Under the pieces are notes generated by a model. The model was not told the DNA's origin and did no database searches. It worked only from the letters and a program-made list of their open reading frames with translations. From the NCBI RefSeq assembly GCF_004768465.1, contig NZ_SRMF01000004.1, positions 227,415 through 291,414 on the forward strand: 64,000 nucleotides of DNA. The letters are read 5' to 3'. This document shows, piece after piece, positions 14,975-24,431 of this stretch (positions are counted from its first letter, which is position 1; each line of letters opens with the position of its first letter). A program made the translations under genes and the position numbers. Source of the stretch: Natronospirillum operosum (GTDB lineage: Bacteria; Pseudomonadota; Gammaproteobacteria; Pseudomonadales; Natronospirillaceae).

Positions 14975-16384
14975 TCACATGACTCGTGAGTAACGAGCAC
15001 TGGGGGTTTGGCTCAGATGGGCATCAAACACCATCAGTATGGCGCGCAGCAGCAGGCGTCCGGTGGCCGTCACGCGGACATGGGACTCCGTCAGCTCCAG
15101 CAGACCATCTGTCGCCAGTTCATTGAGTGCCGGCCACTCGCGCGCAAAATAGAGGCGGGCATTGATGTCGAAACGGGTTTCCAGCTCCGGCCACTGCAGC
15201 TCGCCCTGGCAGGCCAGGCGCATGATCACATGGCGCCGGATGTCGTCATCCCGGCTGGGGCTGTAGCCCTTGATCACTGCCGAGCCGGTCTGCACGGCCT
15301 GCTGGTAGTCGGCCAGGTCCTTGTGGTTCTGCAGATAGCTGCCACCCAGTTGGCTGATGGCGGACATGCCCAGGCCCAGCAGGTCGGTATCGGCCCGGGT
15401 CGAATAGCCCTGGAAGTTGCGTTGCAGGGTACCGCTGCGATAAGCCTGTACCAGCTCGTCTTCCGGCAGCGCGAAGTGGTCCATGCCGATGTACTGATAA
15501 CCGGCTCTCTGCAGCGTCATGACGGTATCGCGCATGATGTCCAGCGTGGTGTCGGCCGCCGGCAGATCACTGCTGATGATGCGGCGCTGCGGGCTGAAAC
15601 GGGAGGGCAGATGCGCATAGCGGTAGCTGGCGATGCGGTCCGGGCGCAGGGCTATGATCTTGGTCAGGGTTTCGTGGAAACGCTCGACGGTCTGCAGTGG
15701 CAGGCCATAGATCAGGTCCACATTGATGCTGCGGTAGCCGATCTCCCGGGCCGCCGCCATCAGGTCGGCTACCAGCGCAAAGGACTGTACCCGGTGGACG
15801 GCTTTCTGGGTGTCGATATTGAAGTCCTGCACGCCCAGTGACAGCCGGTTGAAGCCGCGCTCATGAAGCTGCTGCAGGCGTTCAGCCGAGGTCACCCTGG
15901 GGTCGACCTCGACCGAAAACTCCCGCCCCTCGGGGTCCGCGCCGAGGTTGAAATAGCGTTCCAGCAGGTCGCACAGGCGGTCGGTCTGCACATCGGTAAG
16001 GAAGGTCGGTGTACCGCCGCCCCAGTGCAACTGACTGACCGGGCGCTCCCGGTGCCAGGCGGAGTGGAACTGCATTTCCTCTTCCAGCGCATCCAGGTAG
16101 GCATCGGCCTTGCCGACATCACGCGTGACCACCTTGTTGCAGGCGCAGTAGTAACAGAGGTGGCGGCAGAACGGAATGTGCACATAGAGTGACAGCGGTG
16201 CTGCCGGATCAGTGCTGTCCATGATGCGTGCTGCCTGCTCCTGCGTGCAGTCCGCAAACGACAGCGCCGTGGGATAGGAGGTATAGCGTGGCCCGCTGAG
16301 GTTGTAGCGTTCAATCAGTTCCGTGGGCCAGGCCACCGGTGTCAGAGCCAGACGGTCGTCCGTTGTCTGCTGTGAGCCTTTCAT
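14975..16384 (-). CDS. hemN: Oxygen-independent coproporphyrinogen III oxidase HemN
   Basis: A 469-residue radical SAM enzyme that converts coproporphyrinogen III to protoporphyrinogen IX without oxygen. The cluster-binding motif CxxxCxxC is C73-RHL-C77-YY-C80, followed by C82 as in true HemN rather than HemW. Other hallmarks are GGGTPTFL, GVQDFN and the C-terminal GYSTRADTDLLGLGMSAIS. An FNR-type box lies 65 bases upstream. The stop codon overlaps a possible GTG start of moeA, so the two are probably one operon. Confidence 0.96.
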   Translation of the reverse strand: MKGSQQTTDDRLALTPVAWPTELIERYNLSGPRYTSYPTALSFADCTQEQAARIMDSTDPAAPLSLYVHIPFCRHLCYYCACNKVVTRDVGKADAYLDALEEEMQFHSAWHRERPVSQLHWGGGTPTFLTDVQTDRLCDLLERYFNLGADPEGREFSVEVDPRVTSAERLQQLHERGFNRLSLGVQDFNIDTQKAVHRVQSFALVADLMAAAREIGYRSINVDLIYGLPLQTVERFHETLTKIIALRPDRIASYRYAHLPSRFSPQRRIISSDLPAADTTLDIMRDTVMTLQRAGYQYIGMDHFALPEDELVQAYRSGTLQRNFQGYSTRADTDLLGLGMSAISQLGGSYLQNHKDLADYQQAVQTGSAVIKGYSPSRDDDIRRHVIMRLACQGELQWPELETRFDINARLYFAREWPALNELATDGLLELTESHVRVTATGRLLLRAILMVFDAHLSQTPSARYSRVM

Positions 16385-16448
16385 GCGCGTTCACCCTGAA
16401 TGTGTGCAGTCATGGTGAGACAGATTAAGGGTTTGGCGCTATGGCATA

Positions 16449-16462
16449 TTGATTCAGGTCAG
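16449..16462 (-). promoter_or_regulatory. FNR/Anr-type box of hemN
   Basis: TTGAT-TCAG-GTCAG on the plus strand matches the FNR/Anr consensus perfectly in one half and at three of five bases in the other. It is centred 31 bases from a weak -10-like TAATCT on the minus strand, consistent with class II activation of hemN, a classical Anr/FNR target. Confidence 0.55.
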
Positions 16463-16463
16463 G

Positions 16464-17216
16464 CTAGCGGTCGGTTTTGGTGGTCCCTCTGTGTCGGTGT
16501 GCCCGCCAGCGCTGCACCAGCACCACCGGCAGGGCCAGCAGCCAGAACAGATCACCGGTGTAGGCAAAGGCATTGTGGCCGCTGAGCAGCCGCCAGTCGT
16601 AGCCCAGAGACAGCCCCACCACCACGGGCAGGGCCCAGTAGCGCCCCTGCAGACAGAGCAGAACGCAGAGCCCGGCGGCCAGCGGGGCCAGCCAGCTGGC
16701 ATTCTCGCCGTGGAAATAGGGAAAGAGATCGATGCTGATCCACTGGCCGCCCACGGCCACCAGACTGAACAGGCCGATCAGCAGCCAGAACCAGAGTGGA
16801 AACAGCGGCGTGATGAGCCGCCGCCAGCGATAATCGAACAGGGCGATCAGCAGCAGGCCGAAGCTGGTTACCAGGCCAAATTCACCGACCAGCGCCAGGC
16901 TGTACTGGCCCAGCGGGGCGCCGGTGAACACCAGCGGCAGCACACTGATGCCGAGTGCCAGGCTGAAGGCCAGATGGGCCTCCAGACGCCAGCGCGCAGC
17001 CAGATAGAGCAGACAGAACAGTGTAATATGGTGCAGCACCATGCCGCCGTCCCAGATGATGGGAAAGGGCTGCCAGCGCTGCACGCCGAGAATCAGTCCC
17101 GCGCTGACCAGGAGCAACAGCCAGAAGTGCTTCTGGCCCAGACGTTGGCGCAGTCTGATCGATTGTGATTCGGGTGGCGCTGCTTGCGGTGCGCCCTGTG
17201 ACTGTGGGTCAGACAT
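16464..17216 (-). CDS. Polytopic membrane protein of unknown function
   Basis: A 250-residue membrane protein with about seven or eight hydrophobic segments, an N-terminal hydrophilic tail (MSDPQSQGAPQAAPPESQ) and a basic C terminus. I do not recognise a family. The reading frame continues open far upstream through the antisense of glnE, but codon pattern and the hydrophobic profile support only this part; the ATG chosen is the first one outside glnE that precedes the helices. It lies between divergent glnE and hemN and shows no clear functional link to either. Confidence 0.7.
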   Translation of the reverse strand: MSDPQSQGAPQAAPPESQSIRLRQRLGQKHFWLLLLVSAGLILGVQRWQPFPIIWDGGMVLHHITLFCLLYLAARWRLEAHLAFSLALGISVLPLVFTGAPLGQYSLALVGEFGLVTSFGLLLIALFDYRWRRLITPLFPLWFWLLIGLFSLVAVGGQWISIDLFPYFHGENASWLAPLAAGLCVLLCLQGRYWALPVVVGLSLGYDWRLLSGHNAFAYTGDLFWLLALPVVLVQRWRAHRHRGTTKTDR

Positions 17217-17312
17217 GGTCGAAGGTTGATCCTGTGCCGGGGTCCGGGGAAGATAGCAACCGGTGTGGCGTTCGTACACCGGTGATAATTCGTTCACCAT
17301 AGAACTGGAGAA

Positions 17313-20162
17313 ATGATGAGTCAGCCAGTCGATGATTACCAGACCCTGCTGCAACAATGGCAGCATATGGCGGGTGAACAGGAGCGGGCCACCGCCTGGT
17401 CCGAGGATCTCCGGCAGTTGCTGGTGGCCAGTGATTTTGCCCGTCGCGTTCTGCTCGCCGAGCCGGAGCAGTTGCCGGTGCTGGCCGACGCGCTGGAACG
17501 GGCCGAAGATGATCCGCTGCCCCGGCTGGAGGCTCTGACTGCCGAGCTGGCGCCTGATGACGAAGCCGGCTTCATGCGCTGCCTGCGCCAGTGGCGCAAC
17601 CGAGAGCAGGTGCGGCTGATCTGGCAGGAAGTGCGCAGCCAGCCAGCACTGCCCGAGCGCCTGGAAGCCATCACCCAACTGGCCGATGCGGCCATCAAGG
17701 CGGCGGCTGACTTTGCCACCGCGCAACTGGTGGCCCGCTTCGGTGAGCCCGCTGTTTGCCCGCATACCGGCAAGCCGCAGCGGCTGACCATTCTCGGCAT
17801 GGGCAAGCTGGGGGCGCGGGAGCTGAACCTGAGCTCCGATATCGATCTGATCTTCGCCTTCCCGCAGGAGGGCGAAACCGATGGCGAGCGATCCCTGAGC
17901 CACAGTGAATTCTTTACCCGTCTGGGCCGCAAGATCATCCAGTTGCTGGATCAGCGCACTGAGGACGGCTTTGTCTATCGGGTGGACATGCGCCTGCGCC
18001 CCAACGGCCAGAGTGGCCCACTGGCGCTGAGTTTCCCCGCCGCCATCACCTATTATCAGGAGCAGGGCCGCGACTGGGAGCGTTACGCGTTGATCAAGGC
18101 GCGCCCGATCACGGCCGTGGACAGCGCCGAAGCCGATCTGATGCCGGCTCTGCAAAGCTTTGTGTTTCGCCGCTATGTGGACTATCAGGTGCTGACAGCA
18201 CTGCGCGAGATGAAGCAACTGATCAGTGCCGAGAACCGGCGTCTGCAGCGGCAGCACAATATCAAGCTGGGCGCCGGTGGCATCCGCGAAGTGGAGTTCA
18301 TAGTGCAGGCCCTGCAACTGATTCAGGGCGGCCAGAGCCCGGCGCTGACCGAGGCCAATATCTACCGGGTGCTCGCGGCCATAGAGACCGAAGGCCTGCT
18401 GCCGGATCAGGTCTGCCATGAGCTGCGCGACAGCTATGATCATCTGCGCCGGGTCGAGCACCTGCTGCAGGCCCAGGAAGACCGCCAGACCCAGTCGCTG
18501 CCGGACAGCGAAGACTGGCGGGCGCGGCTGATCGAGGTCGCCGGCTTTGTCGACTGGGCGTCTTTCGAGGCCTGGCTGGATCAGGTGCGGGCCCGTGTCA
18601 GCACGCATTTTGATGCCTTCATTGCGCCGTCGGAGCCGGTCGAGACGCCGGATCATCCCTGGGAACCCTATTGGCAGACCCCGGCCGAGGCCGACTGGGT
18701 GACGGATTTTGCCGAGGATGCCGATGCCCTGCGGGAGGCTGTCGAACAGTTGCAGGCCGATCTGGACAAGTACCATGTATCGGACGCCGGGCGGGAGCGC
18801 CTGGCGCGCTTCATGCCGCTGTTGCTGGCCGAGCTGGCGCGCCTGCAGCAGCCGGCGCAGGCGGTGCCCGGGGTGTTTCAGGTGGTGCGGGCGGTGCTGC
18901 GCCGCAGTGCCTACCTGATCATGCTGGTGGAGAACCCCTATGCCATCCGGGAACTGGTCAGGCTGACGGCGCTGAGCCCCTGGGTCGCCGCACAGCTGAG
19001 CGACAAGCCCTATCTGCTGGACGAACTGACCGACAGCCAGCAGCTGTATCGTTTGCCGGAACGGCGCGGCCTGCGTGATGATCTGCATCAGCGCCTGCTG
19101 CGCCTGCCGGACGAGGATCTGGAACAGCAGATGGAGCAACTGCGGCATTTCCGCCATAGCCGCGTGCTGCGCGCCGCTGCCTGTGAGCTGACCGGCAACC
19201 TGCCGCTGATGAAAATCAGTGATTATCTGACCTATACCGCCGAGGAAGTCCTGCAGCAGGTGTTCTGGCTGGCCTGGGAGCAGATGACCGAAAAGTACGG
19301 TACTCCGACGCGCGAAGACGGCAGCCTGTGTGATACCGACTTTGCCATTCTGGCCTATGGCAAACTGGGCGGCATAGAGCTGAGCTATGAGTCCGATCTG
19401 GATCTGGTGTTCGTGCATGACGGTGCCCCGCAGGGCACCACCAAAGGTGCCCGGTCGGTCGACAACAATGTCTTCTTCATGCGTCTCGGGCAGCGTATTA
19501 TCCACCTGCTGACCACCCAGACCCCGTCAGGCATTCTCTATGAAGCCGACATGCGGCTGCGACCGTCCGGCAACTCCGGCCTGCTGGTGACCTCGCTGTC
19601 TGCCTTTGCCACCTATCAGCTGGAAGATGCCTGGACCTGGGAGCATCAGGCTCTGGTGCGGGCGCGCCCGGTGGCCGGCTGTCCGGACCTGTGTCAGCGC
19701 GTGGCCGAGGTGCGGGCCGAGGTTCTGGGGCGCCCGCGTGATACCGAGGCGCTGCGCCGTGAAGTGCTGAACATGCGCGAGAAGATGCGCGCCAATCTGG
19801 CCACACCGGCCAGCCATCGTGCTGCAGAGTTCCATATCAAGCAGGACCCGGGTGGTATCGTCGATATTGAGTTCATCGTGCAGTTTCTGCTGTTGCGTCA
19901 TACCCATGCCCTGCCGGCGCTGGCACGCTGGTCGGACAACATGCGATTACTGGAGAGTCTGGAGAGTGAGCAGGTGATAGACAACGCAACCCGAGAGGCC
20001 CTGAGTCAGGCTTATCTGCACTGGCGGGGAGAAGTACACCGGCAGGCTCTGCAACAGGGCGATGGCCGCCTGCATGGTGCCGCGCAACTGGCCGAGTTCC
20101 AGCAGACCATTGATACCGTGAGCCACTGCTGGCAGCAGATCATGCAGCCGGAGAATGCCTGA
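17313..20162 (+). CDS. glnE: Glutamine synthetase adenylyltransferase/deadenylase
   Basis: GlnE controls glutamine synthetase by adding or removing AMP in response to the PII protein. At 949 residues it has the full two-domain structure: the N-terminal deadenylase has GKLGARELNLSSDIDLIFAF and the C-terminal adenylylase has GKLGGIELSYESDLDLVFVHD, each with the paired aspartates of nucleotidyltransferases. GGAG at 17307-17310 would better suit the second ATG of the MM start. The stop overlaps the lpxL start as TGATG, so the lipid A gene is translationally coupled to it. Confidence 0.97.
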   Translation: MMSQPVDDYQTLLQQWQHMAGEQERATAWSEDLRQLLVASDFARRVLLAEPEQLPVLADALERAEDDPLPRLEALTAELAPDDEAGFMRCLRQWRNREQVRLIWQEVRSQPALPERLEAITQLADAAIKAAADFATAQLVARFGEPAVCPHTGKPQRLTILGMGKLGARELNLSSDIDLIFAFPQEGETDGERSLSHSEFFTRLGRKIIQLLDQRTEDGFVYRVDMRLRPNGQSGPLALSFPAAITYYQEQGRDWERYALIKARPITAVDSAEADLMPALQSFVFRRYVDYQVLTALREMKQLISAENRRLQRQHNIKLGAGGIREVEFIVQALQLIQGGQSPALTEANIYRVLAAIETEGLLPDQVCHELRDSYDHLRRVEHLLQAQEDRQTQSLPDSEDWRARLIEVAGFVDWASFEAWLDQVRARVSTHFDAFIAPSEPVETPDHPWEPYWQTPAEADWVTDFAEDADALREAVEQLQADLDKYHVSDAGRERLARFMPLLLAELARLQQPAQAVPGVFQVVRAVLRRSAYLIMLVENPYAIRELVRLTALSPWVAAQLSDKPYLLDELTDSQQLYRLPERRGLRDDLHQRLLRLPDEDLEQQMEQLRHFRHSRVLRAAACELTGNLPLMKISDYLTYTAEEVLQQVFWLAWEQMTEKYGTPTREDGSLCDTDFAILAYGKLGGIELSYESDLDLVFVHDGAPQGTTKGARSVDNNVFFMRLGQRIIHLLTTQTPSGILYEADMRLRPSGNSGLLVTSLSAFATYQLEDAWTWEHQALVRARPVAGCPDLCQRVAEVRAEVLGRPRDTEALRREVLNMREKMRANLATPASHRAAEFHIKQDPGGIVDIEFIVQFLLLRHTHALPALARWSDNMRLLESLESEQVIDNATREALSQAYLHWRGEVHRQALQQGDGRLHGAAQLAEFQQTIDTVSHCWQQIMQPENA

Positions 20163-21106
20163 TGGGGCAGCGCAGGAAGAAGGCCGACCCGCTGCAGTTT
20201 CAGCGCCGCTGGCTGGCTCCGGATTACTGGCCTATCTGGGCTCTGGCGGGCCTGATGTGGTGCCTGGCGCACTTGCCGTGGCGCTGGCAGATGGCCTTCG
20301 GGGCCGGTCTGGGCCGGCTGCTGTACCATGTGGCCGCAGATCGCCGCCACGTCGCTGACACCAATATGGCGCGAGTGTTTCCGGAACTGGATGATGCGGC
20401 CCGCCGCGCGCGGGTCAAGGCCATTTTTGCCGAGACCGGCAAGGGCCTGCCCGAAACCTGCGTGGCCTGGTTTGGTGACCCGAGGCGGCTGCGCGTGGAC
20501 TGGCAGGTGGAGCAGATAGAGCCGGCCATACAGGCGCTGCAGGACGGGCAGGGCGCACTGTTTGTCGGGGCGCACTTTTCCTGCATTGATATCTGCGGGG
20601 CCTACATGGGCACCCTGGCTGATTTCGACACCCTGCACCGGCCGCACAACAACCCCCTGCTGAACTATTTTCAGCACCGCGGGCGGCTGCGCTTTGTCGG
20701 TGGCCTGGTGGACCGGCGCGATATGCGCGGCATGGTGCGTCGCCTGCGTCAGGGGCGGGGCATCTTCTATGCCCCCGATCAGGATCTGGGCCGCAAGCGC
20801 GCCACTGCCTTTGTGCCGTTTTTCGGCATTCCGGCCGCGACCGTGGAGGCCACCTCACGGCTGGTCACTCTTTCGGAAGCCAAGCCCTTTCTGGTACTGA
20901 CCCGGCGCCATGCCAGCGGGTACCACATTCGCCTGGAAGCGGCACCGCAGATCGCCACCGGCGATCTGGACACAGACCTGCGGGCCTATAATGAGTGGCT
21001 GGAAGCCCGCATTCGGGAAACCCCGGAGCAGTACCTGTGGCTGCACAAGCGCTTCAAGACCCGGCCGCCGGGAGAACCCGCCTTTTACGGGGTCAAGGGC
21101 AAGTGA
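20162..21106 (+). CDS. lpxL: Lipid A biosynthesis lauroyl acyltransferase (LpxL/HtrB family)
   Basis: A 314-residue inner-membrane acyltransferase that adds a secondary acyl chain to Kdo2-lipid IVA. The catalytic HX4D motif is H-FSCI-D, and the downstream YAPDQDLGRKRATAFVPFFG and LWLHKRFKTRPPGEP segments are typical. One N-terminal membrane helix (WPIWALAGLMWCLAHLP) anchors it. It is coupled to glnE upstream and its stop overlaps the GTG start of the GNAT gene. Chain-length specificity (LpxL, LpxM or LpxP) cannot be told by reading. Confidence 0.93.
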   Translation: MGQRRKKADPLQFQRRWLAPDYWPIWALAGLMWCLAHLPWRWQMAFGAGLGRLLYHVAADRRHVADTNMARVFPELDDAARRARVKAIFAETGKGLPETCVAWFGDPRRLRVDWQVEQIEPAIQALQDGQGALFVGAHFSCIDICGAYMGTLADFDTLHRPHNNPLLNYFQHRGRLRFVGGLVDRRDMRGMVRRLRQGRGIFYAPDQDLGRKRATAFVPFFGIPAATVEATSRLVTLSEAKPFLVLTRRHASGYHIRLEAAPQIATGDLDTDLRAYNEWLEARIRETPEQYLWLHKRFKTRPPGEPAFYGVKGK

Positions 21107-21606
21107 CACTGGCACTGCGCGTGGCCCGGCCTGCAGATGCCGCCGGCATTCACCGCGTGCTGTCCGCTATCATCCGTGAGGGTGATTATCTGATGAGCCA
21201 TGAGCCGCCGACGCTGGCCGATTATAGCCACCACCTCGAGGGTGCACTGGCACTGGGGGCGCCGGTCTGGGTGGCCGTCAATGACGGTGCCGTCATCGGC
21301 TGGTGCGATCTGCACCCGCGTCCGGAAGCCGCTTTGCGGGACGTCGGGCGCATCGGTGTCGGGGTGGCGTTGATCTGGCGTCTCCAGGGGCTCGGGCGGC
21401 GTCTGATGCAGGCCGTGATCGAGCAGGCCGGCCTGACCGGCTTCCGGCGCATCGAACTGGAAGTCTTTGCCGACAACAGCGTCGCCATCGGGCTCTATCA
21501 GACGCTGGGTTTCATGATCGAGGGGCGTCACACGGCTGTGCGCCCGGCGCCAGATGGCTATCGGGATACGCTCAGCATGGCTTTGCTGCTGCCCGAGCAG
21601 CCCTGA
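21103..21606 (+). CDS. GNAT-family N-acetyltransferase
   Basis: A 167-residue GNAT protein starting at a GTG that overlaps the lpxL stop (GTGA). The acetyl-CoA loop is VGVALIWRLQGLGRRLMQAVIEQA, followed by RIELEVFADNSVAIGLYQTLGFMIEGRH, which matches RimI/PhnO-like small-molecule or protein acetyltransferases. Its substrate is unknown; coupling to lpxL may be positional only. Confidence 0.88.
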   Translation: MTLALRVARPADAAGIHRVLSAIIREGDYLMSHEPPTLADYSHHLEGALALGAPVWVAVNDGAVIGWCDLHPRPEAALRDVGRIGVGVALIWRLQGLGRRLMQAVIEQAGLTGFRRIELEVFADNSVAIGLYQTLGFMIEGRHTAVRPAPDGYRDTLSMALLLPEQP

Positions 21607-21643
21607 GTCTGGTGCATTTTTCTACGCTGCGCGGCAAGATATT

Positions 21644-21671
21644 TTGACTGGGCGGCCCAGTCCGGCATAAT
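21644..21671 (+). promoter_or_regulatory. waaA promoter with embedded palindrome
   Basis: TTGACT (21644-21649), a 16-base spacer and CATAAT (21666-21671) form a sigma-70-type promoter 34 bases before waaA. A perfect 17-base palindrome, GACTGGGC-G-GCCCAGTC (21646-21662), covers the end of the -35 box and most of the spacer, so a repressor bound there would block the promoter. The palindrome could alternatively be a fortuitous hairpin. Confidence 0.5.
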
Positions 21672-21704
21672 GATCGACCCCTTTGGCAGCCAGATGTAGT
21701 CTTC

Positions 21705-22967
21705 ATGCTCCGACTTGCCTACAGCTTTCTTCTTACCCTCATGTTACCCCTGCTGTTCATGCGCCTCTGGCGTCGCAGTGCCGACAATCCGGATTATCGG
21801 CGCCGCTGGCGCGAACGTCTGGGGCGGCCCGCAGTATCACCGGTGCGCAGCCAGCCGCTGATCTGGGTGCATGCGGTCTCTGTGGGTGAGTCCATGGCGG
21901 CCCGCTCGCTGATCAACCAGTGGCGCGAGACCATGCCGGATGTGCAGTTTCTCGTCACCACCACCACGCCGACCGGCTCCGAGCTGGTGCGCAGCTGGGA
22001 GCCGCATGTACTGCACCAGTACATGCCGTTCGATCTGACCAGCATGTATCGCTCTCTGTTTCTGCACTATCGACCCGGCCTGATCGTGCTGATGGAAACC
22101 GAGGTGTGGCCCAACCTGATTGCCCTGGCCAACCGCACCGAAACGCCCATTGCGCTGGTCAATGCACGCATGTCGATGCGCTCGGCCTGGGGCTATGAAC
22201 GTTTCCGCTGGCTCAGCCGACCCGCCTTTGCCGGCCTGTCGCGCGTGCTGGCGCAGACGGAAACCGATGCCGATCGCCTGCGCAAGCTGGGTGCCAGACC
22301 AGAGCGCGTGGCGGTGACCGGGTCCATCAAATACGATATCCGCCTGACCGCCGAAGAAGAAACCGCCCTGTCTGGACTCAAGGAGCGGCTGGGCGACCGA
22401 CCGGTGATTGTCGCCGGCAGCCTGCACCCGGGTGAAGAGGACGTGGTGATCAACGCCTATCGGTCCCTGCTGATGGTCTACCCGCGTCTGGTGCTGGTGG
22501 TGGCGCCACGCCATCAGGAACGCTTCGAGCCCATGGGCAAGAAACTCGAAGGGCTGAACCTCAAGTATGCGCGGCGCAGCCTGGACGAGGTGCCGGCGTC
22601 CGGTGATTCGGTCTGGCTGCTGGATACGCTGGGCGAACTGAAGGTCTTCTATGGTCTGGCCCGTGTCGCCCTGCTCGGTGGCAGCTGGGTCGACCGGGGC
22701 AGCCACAACCCGCTGGAACCGGCCATGCAGGGTGTACCCGTGATCACCGGGCCTTCGGTGTACAACTTCAGTGAGGCCAGTCAGTTGCTGAGCGATGCGG
22801 GTGCATTGCGGCAGACTTCGGCGCGGGACCTGTACAAGGTGCTGCTGGACTGGCTGGGCGATGATGATGCCCGAGCCCGTGACGGGGCGGCCGGCAAGGC
22901 GGTGGTGGCGGCCAATCAGGGCGCTACCGCGCGCCAGGTAGACAGTTTGCGCGAGTTGCTGCGTTAG
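21705..22967 (+). CDS. waaA: 3-deoxy-D-manno-octulosonic acid (Kdo) transferase
   Basis: WaaA (KdtA) attaches Kdo to lipid IVA at the inner membrane. The 420 residues include the N-terminal membrane anchor (MLRLAYSFLLTLMLPLLFMRLW), the conserved WVHAVSVGE with its catalytic glutamate, TTTTPTGSELV, LMETEVWPN, VTGSIKYD, and the GGSWVDRGSHNPLEPA loop of the C-terminal domain. It follows the lipid A acyltransferase gene closely but has its own promoter. Confidence 0.96.
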   Translation: MLRLAYSFLLTLMLPLLFMRLWRRSADNPDYRRRWRERLGRPAVSPVRSQPLIWVHAVSVGESMAARSLINQWRETMPDVQFLVTTTTPTGSELVRSWEPHVLHQYMPFDLTSMYRSLFLHYRPGLIVLMETEVWPNLIALANRTETPIALVNARMSMRSAWGYERFRWLSRPAFAGLSRVLAQTETDADRLRKLGARPERVAVTGSIKYDIRLTAEEETALSGLKERLGDRPVIVAGSLHPGEEDVVINAYRSLLMVYPRLVLVVAPRHQERFEPMGKKLEGLNLKYARRSLDEVPASGDSVWLLDTLGELKVFYGLARVALLGGSWVDRGSHNPLEPAMQGVPVITGPSVYNFSEASQLLSDAGALRQTSARDLYKVLLDWLGDDDARARDGAAGKAVVAANQGATARQVDSLRELLR

Positions 22968-23024
22968 CGCTGTGGCGGTGAGCAGTGAAAAAGCGGCTGC
23001 GGTGCCGTTGAGAGAAAATGACTG

Positions 23025-23044
23025 CCGGGGCCTGCTGGCCCCGG
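23025..23044. terminator. Hairpin between convergent waaA and tolC
   Basis: CCGGGGCC-TGCT-GGCCCCGG, a perfect 8-base GC stem with a 4-base loop, in the 105-base gap between two convergent genes. No T run follows, so termination is plausible from position but not certain. Confidence 0.5.
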
Positions 23045-23072
23045 AAGTGTCTGTTGCTGTGACCGCTCTGGC

Positions 23073-24431
23073 TTAGCGCCGGGTCAGTTGGTTGTTGAGC
23101 CAGAGAATGTCGCGCTCGGCGAGATCCCCGGCCGCCTCCTTGAGCTGGAAGTAGTTGCTCAGGAAATCATGGCGGGCATTGGACAGATCCGTCTGCGCAT
23201 TCAGCAGCGCCTGCTGCGCGTTCAGTACTTCCACCACATTGCGTGAACCTACCTCATAGCCGAGCTCTGTCGCTTCGGCAGCGCTTTCACGGCTGGAGAC
23301 CACCTGACGCAGCGCCTGGATGCGGGACAGATCAGCCTGCAGTTGCTGGTGCAACTGGCGTACCGACAGTTCGATCTGCTGGGTCTGGCCATCCAGTTGC
23401 GCCTGCTGGGCGTCGATCTGGAAACCGGAGCGGTCCAGTCCGGCGCGGCGGCTGCCGCCATCATAGACCGGGAAGGAAATGGTGGCGGTCAGGGCCAGCG
23501 ACAGGTTGCCGCCGTCCTGAAAATCATCGGGCATGGGGTTCTGCAATGAGCCCGGCCGGTCATCGATATAGGACGCATTGTAGCCGTAGCGGGCTTGCGC
23601 ACTGACTACCGGGAACAGGTCCGCTTCATTGGCTCGGCGCTCCTCTTCGGAGGCGCGCAAACCCAGACGGCCGGAAACCAGACCGGGGTTCTGGCGTGAC
23701 AGCCCGAGCCAGTCTTCCAGTTCGCCGATCTCCACCGAATTCGGATCAAAATCGCTCGCCAGCCGTGGCAATTGGTCGATTTCCATGCCGGTAATGCGGG
23801 ACAGGTTCTGGCGCGCCAGCGTCAGCCCATTCTGGGCCTGCAGCAGGTCGGCGCGGGACTGATCCAGCGCCGCAGTCGCTTCCAGCACATCGGTGACGGC
23901 GACCAGACCGACATCATAGCGTTCCTGCGTCTGCTCCAGTTGGCGCTCCACGGTCTGGATGACGCGTTCAGCGAGGGTCACGCCTTCGCGGGCCTTGAGC
24001 ACGTCCAGGTAGGCATCGACGACGCGCTGCAACAGGTCGGCGCGGGCGGCCTCGACCTCGGCATCACTCTGGCGTGCCAGCGACTGCACGGCCTGGTAGC
24101 CGTCTATGGCCTGGCGGTTGAAAATGTTCTGGGTCAGCACCAGGGCTGCCCCGGCTGTATATTCGGTCAACCCGTCACCATCGGCACCGGGGAAGCCGTC
24201 ACCGCTGCGGCTGTATTCAGCGCCGGACTCACCTTCCAGCGTCAGCCTGGGCAGCAGGGCAGAACGCCCTTCAGTCACCCGGGTTTCGGTGGCCCGGGCA
24301 TTGGACATGGCGGCGCTGAGCTGGGTATCGTTGCGCAGCGCGCTGCGATAAAGCTCCTCCAGACTCTGGGCTTGCAGGGGGAGGCTGACCAGACCGATGA
24401 TACCGGCCAGTAACCATTTGTTCGCGTGCAT
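23073..24431 (-). CDS. tolC: TolC-family outer membrane efflux protein
   Basis: A 452-residue outer membrane channel for tripartite efflux and type I secretion. The ATG has a GGAGACAC site and is followed by a signal peptide (MHANKWLLAGIIGLVSLPLQAQS). The two pseudo-repeats of the outer membrane efflux family are visible: AYLDVLKAREGVTLAERVIQTVERQLEQTQERYDVGLVAVTDVLEA, then LGYEVGSRNVVEVLNAQQALLNAQTDLSNARHDFLSNYFQLKEAAGDL. It is divergent from nudF, the same arrangement as in E. coli, which supports the specific name tolC. Confidence 0.93.
   Translation of the reverse strand: MHANKWLLAGIIGLVSLPLQAQSLEELYRSALRNDTQLSAAMSNARATETRVTEGRSALLPRLTLEGESGAEYSRSGDGFPGADGDGLTEYTAGAALVLTQNIFNRQAIDGYQAVQSLARQSDAEVEAARADLLQRVVDAYLDVLKAREGVTLAERVIQTVERQLEQTQERYDVGLVAVTDVLEATAALDQSRADLLQAQNGLTLARQNLSRITGMEIDQLPRLASDFDPNSVEIGELEDWLGLSRQNPGLVSGRLGLRASEEERRANEADLFPVVSAQARYGYNASYIDDRPGSLQNPMPDDFQDGGNLSLALTATISFPVYDGGSRRAGLDRSGFQIDAQQAQLDGQTQQIELSVRQLHQQLQADLSRIQALRQVVSSRESAAEATELGYEVGSRNVVEVLNAQQALLNAQTDLSNARHDFLSNYFQLKEAAGDLAERDILWLNNQLTRR

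Noticed and set aside
17217..19505. Long open frame on the minus strand continuing upstream of the membrane-protein gene
   Set aside because: It is antisense to glnE in a GC-rich gene, where long antisense frames are common; its translation is low-complexity and Gln-rich, and glnE motifs on the plus strand are unmistakable.
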